In this document: piece after piece, positions 1-5,245 of the stretch
Layout of the letters: each line of letters begins with the position of its first letter
How positions within the stretch are numbered: the stretch's first letter is position 1
Assembly (NCBI GenBank): GCA_023457875.1
Contig: JAEXBC010000504.1
Coordinates: forward strand, 1 to 5,245
Direction of reading: 5' to 3'
Source of the DNA: Bacillota bacterium
GTDB lineage: Bacteria > Bacillota > Clostridia > Lachnospirales > Cellulosilyticaceae
DNA length: 5,245 bases
Notes under the pieces: model-generated
What the model was told of the DNA's origin: nothing
The model's database searches: none
What the model saw: only the letters and a program-made list of their open reading frames with translations
Made by a program: the position numbers and the translations under genes

Positions 1-864
1 ATACCACCTAAACTTTCACATTTGCCAGTTCCACGCTGGGATTTACTAAAGCGCCATCGTATGATGAAAGGGGCGGTTTTTGCCACTCGCGGATGTCCAT
101 ATAATTGCCGTTATTGTAACCTAAAGCAGATTTATCACGATTGTTTTCGAAAGCGTCCGATACAGGATGTAGTGGAAGAAATAAAGAGGTTACCATCGCG
201 CTTTTTCGTATTTTGGGACGACAATTTATTCGCAGACATTGATTACGCAAAAAGTTTGCTTCGTGCTATAGCTCCCCTTAACCGAAAGTGGGCGGCCCAA
301 GCAACCCTTCATGATTGTAACGATGAAGAATTACTCGCCCTTGCTAAAGCCGCTGGTTGTATGTACCTGTTCATTGGGCTTGAATCGTTTTCGGAGTCTT
401 CGCTTTTTGAAGCAGGTAAAAGTATTAATAGAGTTCAGGATTACAAACCATTGATCGAGCGAATTCACCGTTACGGGATAATGGTTCAAGCGGGTATTGT
501 GTTTGGCTTTGACGGTGAAACAAGGAATGTATTTGACGAAACACTTATCGCCTGTGAAACCCTTGGCATAGACGGCGCGACGGTGAGCATTTTAACCCCG
601 TTCCCTAAGACACCAATATATGAGCAATTTAAGAAAGAAGGCCGATTACTTAGCGAAGACTGGGGTAAATATAATAGCAAAACAGCAGTAACATTTCAGC
701 CAATGAATATGACCTCCACCGAGCTATTTGATGGTTACTTACGTTTCCGAAGAAATTTTTTTTCGGTTAGTTCATTTGTAAAAAGGATGAAAGTCTCAAG
801 AACCAATATAGTAGTTAATTTTATAATAAACTTGGGATATTGGCTTGGCATTCGCAGAAGATAA
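1..864 (+). CDS. B12-binding-type radical SAM protein, C-terminal part (5' end outside window)
   Basis: The frame is open from base 1, so the true start lies to the left; internal TTG/ATG codons are not needed as starts. 287 residues are visible. Residues 32-39 read CPYNCRYC, the CxxxCxxC motif that binds the [4Fe-4S] cluster for S-adenosylmethionine cleavage, preceded by the usual ATRG. Later radical SAM barrel signatures follow: FFVFWDDNLF (about 67-76), the GLES strand (FIGLESF) and GIVFGFDGET. The tail has TPFPKTPIYEQF and a run typical of the C-terminal extension in B12-binding radical SAM proteins of the BchE/HpnP/HpnJ type. In that family an N-terminal cobalamin-binding domain of roughly 150-190 residues precedes the barrel; it would lie outside the window. 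The substrate cannot be told from sequence; a methylase or cyclase acting on a lipid or other hydrophobic compound is only a family-level guess. No intact partner gene follows within the window. Confidence 0.9.
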   Translation: MPPKLSHLPVPRWDLLKRHRMMKGAVFATRGCPYNCRYCNLKQIYHDCFRKRPIQDVVEEIKRLPSRFFVFWDDNLFADIDYAKSLLRAIAPLNRKWAAQATLHDCNDEELLALAKAAGCMYLFIGLESFSESSLFEAGKSINRVQDYKPLIERIHRYGIMVQAGIVFGFDGETRNVFDETLIACETLGIDGATVSILTPFPKTPIYEQFKKEGRLLSEDWGKYNSKTAVTFQPMNMTSTELFDGYLRFRRNFFSVSSFVKRMKVSRTNIVVNFIINLGYWLGIRRR

Positions 865-1108
865 TTTTTTAGGTTTGGACAGAGAGCGTAGTAGTTAGTG
901 ATGGGATTCATCAAAATGCTTTAGAAAAATAAATAATGACCACTCCACCCATGTCGAGTTACTAGTATTGATAACGAGGGTATAATATAATGTGTCTGTA
1001 AAAGCTTGATTTGAGTATATCTTGGAAGTAGATATTTAGGTACTTAAGAAAGGAGCGTTCATCTGTAAGAAAATGAACAGATGCAAAAAACTATTAGGAT
1101 AAAATTAA
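865..1108. other. Intergenic region without a recognisable gene
   Basis: No supported coding sequence on either strand. It contains a tandem TATAATATAAT (981-991) that resembles a -10 element but has no convincing -35 at 16-18 bases. It also has a 7-bp inverted repeat CATCTGT/ACAGATG (1060-1066 and 1077-1083, loop 10). That dyad lacks a following T-run on either strand, so it is not a normal terminator. An AAGGAG at 1050-1055 is followed at 1073 by a nine-codon open frame that stops at once. The expected N-terminal half of the RelA/SpoT-like gene should lie here, but I cannot read it in any frame. Confidence 0.6.
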
Positions 1109-1756
1109 ACATCTCTGCCTGAACTGAAAAACTACCTATCCTGTTTTCGGGACCTGATTGCTTACAGAATTGTGACTTCTCTTCCCAAATGTCATTTGAA
1201 AGAAGATGAGATTCTTGCGGAGGAAGAAAATAAATATCTATATGATGTTGCCAACCAGCTGCCTGCTTTTATGGAGGAACGCGGATTTACCGCAGAACTG
1301 GCTTACTTTAGGGGGCAGAAAAAATCTCCCCTATTAAGTGAGAGCGTAAGCCCATACTATAGGGATTATGTTGCTAATCCGGAGCCCAGTGGGTATCGCT
1401 CGCTACATATAACATTTTATGATAACATTGCCCGTTGTTATGTGGAGATGCAACTTCGCACAAAAGAAATGGATGATTTTGCTGAAATTGGTCCTGCCAA
1501 TCATTTAGGTTACGAAAAGCGACAGGAAAGAGAAAGAGCTAAACGTAATGCAATTCCCCAAGGAGAAAATATTTATTTTGATGATGCTTATGAAAGAGGG
1601 ATTATGTTGCAACAACTTGAACTATCAGAATTGGATGTGAATATGTTTTCTGCGGCGGATAATTCACTGATCAACGATGGTTGTGGCCTATTTCGCGGAA
1701 GACTTATTCTTCCGTATGAGCATCTTTCAAGATTTCAAAATGACCTTGTTGATTAG
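1109..1756 (+). pseudogene. RelA/SpoT-type (p)ppGpp synthetase, 5'-truncated
   Basis: From the codon after the in-frame TAA at 1106-1108 the frame reads 215 residues that resemble the RelA/SpoT nucleotidyltransferase family. FRDLIAYRIV (residues 13-22) fits the conserved Asp/Arg strand, GYRSLHITF (about 95-103) the Y-x-S-x-H motif, and VEMQLRT (about 112-118) the E-x-Q-x-R-T motif, followed by AEIGPANHLGYE. The C-terminus (NDGCGLFRGRLILPYEH) looks complete. There is no plausible start before the homology. The GTG at 1172 would remove the Asp-containing strand, and I see no Shine-Dalgarno sequence before it. The N-terminal part of the synthetase fold, with the nucleotide-binding basic loop (R-x-K type), is absent. 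I therefore call it a 5'-truncated relic with no expected (p)ppGpp synthesis. Alternatively, a short GTG-initiated protein is made but is not an active synthetase. Family assignment is firm; pseudogene status is inference. Confidence 0.8.
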
Positions 1757-2035
1757 CTGCTTTCATTTTACAGAACGGGGACGCAGCTATGCCAAGGCTT
1801 ACATATATTCATTGAAAAGTTCACGTTTAACTTGTACTTTTTCTTGACAAAGTACCAGTGAAAACATTGTATAGAAAATGAGCAAGATGGAAGAGTGCAA
1901 CATTTCAGCAGTATTTTTGCGGGGAGTGATATCGATAAAAGATTTTCAGCGAGAGGCTTTAATTATTCTAAGTATCTGTAGTTACAGTAATATACATTGA
2001 AATAAGTAACTCATAAGAAGAAAGTAAAAAAGAGG
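1757..2035. other. Intergenic region upstream of the small regulator promoter
   Basis: No gene is supported. Directly after the RelA-like stop there is a loose dyad AGCTGC/GCAGCT (1755-1760 and 1783-1788) with a 22-base loop and no T-run, so a terminator is not convincing. The notable element is the inverted repeat at 1830-1859, listed separately. A 40-codon frame at 1878-2000 has no ribosome binding site and no recognisable similarity. Confidence 0.5.
1830..1859. repeat. Inverted repeat (10 of 11 bp) enclosing a TTGACA hexamer
   Basis: The left arm ACTTGTACTTT (1830-1840) and right arm AAAGTACCAGT (1849-1859) pair at 10 of 11 positions around the 8-base loop TTCTTGAC. The perfect consensus -35 hexamer TTGACA (1844-1849) lies in the loop and the first base of the right arm. 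Seventeen to twenty bases downstream only poor -10 candidates occur (TTGTAT at 1867, TATAGA at 1870). It could be an operator over a weak promoter or an RNA hairpin; it is not a classic terminator, because no T-run follows. Confidence 0.5.
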
Positions 2036-2058
2036 CTTGACCTTTATAATGTGTCAAG
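2036..2058. promoter_or_regulatory. Candidate operator: CTTGAC/GTCAAG dyad over the -35 box
   Basis: CTTGAC (2036-2041) and GTCAAG (2053-2058) are perfect 6-bp inverted arms with an 11-base spacer, so arm centres lie 17 bases apart, nearly two helical turns. The left arm includes most of the -35 hexamer. The position suits a repressor site, but the binding protein is unknown. Confidence 0.4.
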
Positions 2059-2066
2059 TCTACAAT
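2037..2066 (+). promoter_or_regulatory. Sigma-A-type promoter for the small winged-helix regulator gene
   Basis: TTGACC (2037-2042, 5 of 6 to consensus), an 18-base spacer and TACAAT (2061-2066, 5 of 6) form a good housekeeping promoter. Transcription should begin near 2073, about 40 bases before the ATG at 2115. Both hexamers lie within dyads (next two entries), which suggests a regulated promoter. Confidence 0.6.
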
Positions 2067-2076
2067 CTATTTGTAG
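2060..2076. promoter_or_regulatory. Candidate operator: CTACAA/TTGTAG dyad over the -10 box
   Basis: CTACAA (2060-2065) and TTGTAG (2071-2076) are perfect 6-bp arms separated by TCTAT. The left arm covers five bases of the -10 hexamer and the right arm lies over the predicted transcription start. It is one base from the first dyad. A dimeric winged-helix protein bound here would block initiation; autoregulation by the downstream gene product is an inference. Confidence 0.4.
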
Positions 2077-2100
2077 AATAAAAGAATGCTCATTTTCAAA

Positions 2101-2108
2101 AAGGAGGT
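2101..2108 (+). promoter_or_regulatory. Strong ribosome binding site of the small regulator
   Basis: AAGGAGGT, a near-perfect Shine-Dalgarno sequence, lies six A residues before the ATG at 2115. It fixes the start and is the main reason to accept this short gene as real. Confidence 0.85.
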
Positions 2109-2114
2109 AAAAAA

Positions 2115-2294
2115 ATGGACAACTATGATGTTGTATTGGATTATTTTAAAAATAGCGAGAAGCCTGTTAGCGCTGGTCAGATTGCCACTGGCACTGGCTT
2201 AGAAAGAAAAGAAGTTGATAAAATCATGACAAAGCTAAAGAAGGAAGAGAAGATCATATCTCCTAAGGTATGCTATTGGGAGTTAAAACGATAA
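2115..2294 (+). CDS. Small winged-helix (MarR/ArsR-like) DNA-binding protein, 59 aa
   Basis: The 59-residue protein begins MDNYDVVLDYFKNSEKPVSA and ends YWELKR. The layout is that of a bare winged helix: helix 1 (DNYDVVLDYFKNS), a PVSAGQIA turn leading to helix 2, helix 3 as recognition helix (ERKEVDKIMTKLKKEEK), then a short wing (IISPKVCYWEL). Small proteins of this shape, with an 'EVDK-KLK-EEKI-SPKRC-W' run, occur in Clostridia and are usually annotated as MarR-family or helix-turn-helix transcriptional regulators. It has no ligand- or metal-binding domain beyond the single Cys in the wing. Start choice rests on the strong RBS six bases upstream. Its promoter carries two dyads, so it may control itself. 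It is the only gene wholly inside the window that looks intact, and it stands alone. No clear terminator follows. Its targets are unknown. Confidence 0.85.
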   Translation: MDNYDVVLDYFKNSEKPVSAGQIATGTGLERKEVDKIMTKLKKEEKIISPKVCYWELKR

Positions 2295-2317
2295 TTCTAG
2301 CGTATAAATAATGGATG

Positions 2318-2448
2318 TTAAAAGCATTTATAGATATTGCGTTTAAAAACTTTAATCTTGTTATTGATTTCTTTAGTATAACCATTGGTATAAGGTGTGG
2401 TAAATAATTAAGGGTGCCACTTATCCAATGGTTTATTATTTTTGTAAT
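2318..2448 (-). mobile_element. ISL3-family transposase relic (C-terminal end, frameshifted)
   Basis: On the minus strand, 2398 down to 2318 reads TPYTNGYTKEINNKIKVFKR, then NIYKCF and a stop. This matches the conserved C-terminal signature of ISL3-type transposases (P-Y-T/S-N-G-x-T-E-G-x-N-N-K-I-K-V-x-K-R-x-x-Y-G). It includes the region of the last catalytic acidic residue, though the usual Glu-Gly after Thr is Lys-Glu here. Upstream, the neighbouring frame reads INHWISGTLNY (2435-2405), which fits the preceding W-x-x-x-I-L-N-x-F. The two join if one base is restored at the A/T run near 2404-2405 to give LNYFTTPYTNG. The family's usual Y-G-Y-R-N-F ending is lost. No terminal inverted repeat or target duplication is visible, so this is an eroded fragment without transposition activity. 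Similarity is from memory of the family; the coding bounds are approximate. Confidence 0.7.
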
Positions 2449-2855
2449 TTTTTGTCCAAGGTTGATGTTGTAAAAGCATGTGTCGAGTTGGGCCTTGAAC
2501 AGGTAAAGCCATATTTTAGAGATATTTATGTGGTGTGATCTGCATAGATATCAGCTGTAGTGAGGTGGACAACATACAGCTATGGTAAATAAAAAGAAAC
2601 AATATTACTTGACTGACGTAGCAAAAGAACATTAAAATAAAGTAAGAATTTCAGCTTGATTTATACAGACATTTTTTGCATACGAGTACATTATTTGTGG
2701 CGTTTTAGGTCATTATGCATGGCGGTGTAGAAGGTAGAAGTACGAATTAAGAGGGAATATAGTTTAGTGGAGATGTATCTGGAAACAGGTATCGAGCTTG
2801 ATGTACGTGTTTTGATACAGATCTATTTTATGTATCTTATAAGGTAGGTGCTTAC
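2449..2855. other. Non-coding stretch before the Na/Pi transporter gene
   Basis: No intact gene is supported. It holds a 7-bp dyad AGCTGTA/TACAGCT (2553-2559 and 2575-2581, loop 15), a promoter candidate (2609-2638) and a 26-codon GTG frame (2767-2847) ending eight bases before the transporter ATG. The dyad is not followed by a T-run. I recognise no riboswitch fold. The part next to the transposase relic could contain more eroded IS sequence, but I cannot read it. Confidence 0.5.
2609..2638 (+). promoter_or_regulatory. Promoter candidate for the Na/Pi transporter unit
   Basis: TTGACT (2609-2614, 5 of 6) and TAAAAT (2633-2638, 5 of 6) are 18 bases apart. It is the best promoter match found between the transposase relic and the transporter. 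It would give a leader of about 210 bases. A nearer TTGATA at 2812-2817 would place the start so close to the ATG that the RBS would be lost, so it is less likely. Confidence 0.45.
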
Positions 2856-4620
2856 ATGAGTATTTCTAATATTATTGAACTGATTACCGGCATTGCTTTG
2901 TTTTTATTCGGTATGACGCTAATGGGAGAAGGTTTAAAACAGGTAGCCGGAAACAAGCTGGAGGTTATTCTATATAAACTCACAGGAAAGCCATTAAAAG
3001 GGCTTCTGTTTGGCGCTGGAATAACTACGGTAATTCAATCTTCATCAGCCACCTCGGTTATGGTTGTTGGCTTTGTAAATTCTGGTATTATGAAAGTCAG
3101 GCAAGCTATACCTATCGTGCTTGGTGCAATTTTTGGTACAAGCATAACTGGCTGGATTATTTGCCTATCCACACTTGATGCAGGTTCGGGGTGGCTAATA
3201 CTCTTTTCCAGTTCTACTATAACCTGCATTACCGCGTTTGTTGGTATTTGCCAGCGTATGTTTTCAAAAGACCGCTTCAAAAATCATCTGGGGGACATAC
3301 TGCTTGGGTTTGCAGTTTTGATGTTTGGTATGTCGGCTATGAGCAGTGCCGTAGCTCCTTTACAGGAAAGCGAATTATTTATTAGTATTCTTACGAAATT
3401 CTCGAATCCTGTGTTAGGTATTCTTGTTGGCATAGCCTTTACAAGTATTTTGCAAAGTGCTTCTGCTGCTGTGGGAATATTACAGGCGTTGGCCATAACA
3501 GGCTCTGTTCGTTTTGATATGGCACTGCCTCTTATTTATGGGCATCGCTATTGGAGCATCTGTTCCCGTCCTGTTATCTGCTGTGGGTGCGACCAAGAAT
3601 GGAAAGCGCACTGCAATTGCTTATTTGACGAGTAATATGCTTGGTGTAATTCTTGGGGCGACGGTTTTCTATGGGCTTAATGCTTTTTTGAAATTTTCCT
3701 TTTTAAATGAAACGATGACAATGATGACGGTAGCAGCTCTCAATAGTATATATAGGCTTGCTGTCGTTGCCATATTGTTCCCTCTGAATAGGCATATCGA
3801 GGCAATCTCCAAATTACTTATTCGCTCTGATAGCGAAAACAAGGTCGATGATTTGCCGCAAAAACCACTGGAGGAACGCTTTATAGACCATCCGTCACTT
3901 GCTATTAAGCAATGTATGGACGCAATCAATGATATGGCCACCCAAGCAAAAGAGAACCTATTTCTGTCACTTGGGCTAATGAATGATTTTAAGCAGGAAA
4001 ACTATGAGCGTGTGCAGCTTATTGAGGAAATCGTCGATCGATATGAAGACAGATTGGGAACGTATCTCTTAAAAGTCATAAAGAATGAGCTGAATAACGA
4101 GCAAAACGAGAATACGGGAAAGTTTTTGCATACCATTACTGACTTTGAGCGCATCTCCGATCATGCGGTCAATCTCGCGGAAGCCGCAAAAGAAATTCAC
4201 GAAAAAGAAGTTGTTTTTTCAGACGACGCCAGGCATGAGCTACGTGTACTTGGGAATGCTGTTGTAGAAATTGTAACAATTGCAATAGATGCGTTTATTA
4301 ATAATGATTTGCTGCTTGCAGAAAAAATTGAGCCATTGGATGAGCTTATAGACTACCTGTGCGGGGAACTGAAGCTTCATCATGTTCAAAGACTAAAAAA
4401 CAATGCTTGTTCGCTCAATTCGGGTTTTGTATTTAATGATATTTTGAATGATTATGAGCGCATAGCAGATCACTGTTCCAATGTTGCTGTGGCGATGATT
4501 GCGTTAGAATCAGATTTCTTTGATGCTCATGAATATCTCGACAGCGTAAAACGTCTGAAAAGTGAAACCTACGCAAAGTATTTTCAAGAATATTCGACAA
4601 AATACATGATTGAACATTAA
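2856..4620 (+). pseudogene. Na/Pi cotransporter with C-terminal PhoU domain, single-base frameshift
   Basis: This is a membrane protein of the sodium-dependent phosphate cotransporter family. Frame 1 runs 2856-3635 and the continuation lies one base over, from about 3538 to 4620; joined they give 587 residues, the normal size for this family. The ATG at 2856 has an RBS-like AAGGTAGGTG just upstream. Repeat 1 has QSSSATS at 61-67 and GAIFGTS (90-96); repeat 2 has the matching QSASAA at 200-205, and GIAIGASVP follows directly after the break. Both repeats are strongly hydrophobic. About 347-560 is a PhoU-like helical domain with DFERISDH (429-436) and DYERIADH (532-539), the metal-binding signatures. 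Frame 1 ends its homology at ALPLI (227, ATT at 3534-3536); one surplus T leads into ATG GGC ATC at 3538. Everything else looks intact, so the mutation is recent or a sequencing error. A +1 programmed shift is possible but unsupported. If real, two half-proteins without function are expected, unless translation restarts at ATG 3538. Confidence 0.88.
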
Positions 4621-4641
4621 GTAATATTAGGGAGCTTAAAA

Positions 4642-4879
4642 ATGGAATATAATAAAGTACAGAATATTGCTGAAAAAGCAATGGCATATATAAAGACGGT
4701 AACTAAACCAGGAATGAATTGATGCGAAATGCGGTCATTGTGTGAGAAAAAATTGATTGAGATGGGGGCAAATTCTTTTCTTTACATTTGAACCACATAT
4801 CAGTTTACCTGGGTCGAAGTATGGTTATAAAAAAGAAAATATATATTTCTTTAAAAATGGTCAGTTAATGGAGTTATAA
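4642..4879 (+). pseudogene. M24-family peptidase (aminopeptidase P / creatinase fold), internally deleted
   Basis: The ATG at 4642 has AGGGAG (4629-4634) seven bases upstream and lies 21 bases after the transporter stop, so the two were probably co-transcribed. The frame reads KVQNIAEKAMAYIKTV, then KPGMN, a TGA at 4720-4722 where a codon such as Leu is expected, and continues CEKKLIEMGANSF to about 4780. This is the first part of the M24 'pita-bread' domain. From 4781, in the next frame, FTFEPHISLPGSKYGYKKEN (to 4840) leads to GQLMEL and TAA at 4877-4879, the last part of the same domain with the metal-ligand Glu of the T/F-x-E-P motif. The middle, with the two Asp and the His ligands, is missing, probably well over 100 residues. 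The product cannot be a working metallopeptidase. Intact relatives act on Xaa-Pro or related peptides. The family call rests on both ends agreeing. Confidence 0.75.
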
Positions 4880-4957
4880 ATGTTTATGGAAATTTATTTT
4901 CATGATGCTAAGAAGGTCATAAGGTTTCTGTATTCACGATTTGTGGTAAGATGTGTT

Positions 4958-5245
4958 TTAACCTGTAATGATGCTAGTTTCATAGCACTGGACTGCTTTT
5001 TCTGCATATTTTTTTGATGAGGTAATATTATCGGTTATTTTTGCTATTTCTCTATTTTCAAACCAGTTGTTGGCTAAGGTTTTTTCCAAATGTTTCTGAC
5101 TTTTTTTCTTGTATTGGGAGAGATCCTTGATCAAATCTGTTTTGTTCTTAAGTTTTTCACCTGCATTGCTGCTAGTACTACGAGTAACACACCACCCACT
5201 TATACCTCCGTTTTCATCAATATAAGTCCCAGATGCAACTAATTC
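4958..5245 (-). CDS. Unrecognised protein, C-terminal 95 residues (start outside window)
   Basis: On the minus strand the frame is open from the right edge (5245) to TAA at 4960-4958, giving 95 residues. The first part (ELVASGTYIDENGGISGWCV) looks like a beta hairpin with a turn at Asp-Glu-Asn-Gly-Gly. From about residue 29 it is Lys/Glu-rich and probably helical (EKLKNKTDLIKDLSQYKKKS, then KHLEKTLANNWFENREIAKI), ending AVQCYETSIITG. It has no transmembrane segment and no catalytic motif that I recognise. The amino-acid composition and lack of stops across 95 codons in AT-rich DNA support real coding. It converges on the peptidase relic, whose stop is 78 bases away, and no hairpin-plus-T-run terminator is visible in that gap. 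It could be a phage, mobile-element or cytosolic protein of unknown role, or a truncated gene; the window cannot decide. Confidence 0.65.
   Translation of the reverse strand, partial: ELVASGTYIDENGGISGWCVTRSTSSNAGEKLKNKTDLIKDLSQYKKKSQKHLEKTLANNWFENREIAKITDNITSSKKYAEKAVQCYETSIITG

Noticed and set aside
981..991. Tandem TATAATATAAT as a promoter -10 for the RelA-like fragment
   Set aside because: No acceptable -35 hexamer lies 16-18 bases upstream; the nearby TTGATA (968) is far too close.
1060..1083. CATCTGT/ACAGATG stem-loop as a terminator
   Set aside because: No T-run follows on either strand and the stem is only 7 bp.
1755..1788. AGCTGC/GCAGCT as the terminator of the RelA-like gene
   Set aside because: The loop is 22 bases, the stem 6 bp, and no T-run follows.
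1878..2000. 40-codon frame starting MSKMEECNIS
   Set aside because: No ribosome binding site, no recognisable domain; a second frame over the same bases is open almost as far, so there is no coding preference.
2428..2538. 36-codon plus-strand frame containing VKACVELGLEQVKPYF
   Set aside because: It looks protein-like but has no RBS, and its 5' end overlaps the antisense transposase relic; I cannot assign a family.
2553..2581. AGCTGTA/TACAGCT dyad as an operator or IS end
   Set aside because: Seven base pairs with a 15-base loop is common by chance in AT-rich DNA and no promoter overlaps it.
3514..3537. ATG at 3514 as the start of a separate C-terminal transporter gene
   Set aside because: Residues 1-8 from that ATG are the out-of-frame reading of the upstream half's ALPLI region; there is no RBS, and true homology in this frame begins at 3538.
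1..5245. CRISPR array, tRNA, rRNA, toxin-antitoxin pair or defence system
   Set aside because: No regularly spaced repeats, cloverleaf-like sequence or paired small genes were seen on either strand.

Overview
The window is AT-rich with strong AGGAGG-type ribosome binding sites. Its protein families (a B12-type radical SAM enzyme, a 59-residue winged-helix regulator, a Na/Pi-PhoU transporter and an M24 peptidase) suggest a low-GC member of the Bacillota, probably Clostridia or a relative. This is inferred from style and family content; no marker gene is present.

Layout, left to right. (1) The C-terminal 287 codons of a radical SAM enzyme, cut by the left edge. (2) A non-coding gap, then a 5'-truncated RelA/SpoT-type (p)ppGpp synthetase fragment (1109-1756). 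(3) An intergenic stretch with a 10-of-11 inverted repeat around a TTGACA, then a good promoter carrying two dyads. (4) A short intact gene for a small winged-helix regulator (2115-2294). (5) A 560-base stretch without an intact gene, holding an antisense relic of an ISL3-type transposase and a promoter candidate that would give a leader of about 210 bases. (6) A Na/Pi cotransporter-PhoU fusion gene (2856-4620), complete except for one extra base. (7) 21 bases downstream, an M24 peptidase gene reduced to its two ends (4642-4879). (8) Convergent to these, the C-terminal 95 codons of an unrecognised protein entering from the right edge.

The main theme is decay. Four of the seven protein-coding remnants are broken, each differently: N-terminal loss, single-base frameshift, internal deletion plus nonsense codon, and transposase erosion. 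The genes that look intact are the small regulator and, as far as visible, the two edge genes. The transporter and peptidase were probably one transcription unit (21-base gap, separate RBS). I see no CRISPR array, tRNA, rRNA or convincing new multi-gene system. The least explained items are the double-dyad promoter of the small regulator and the unknown right-edge protein.
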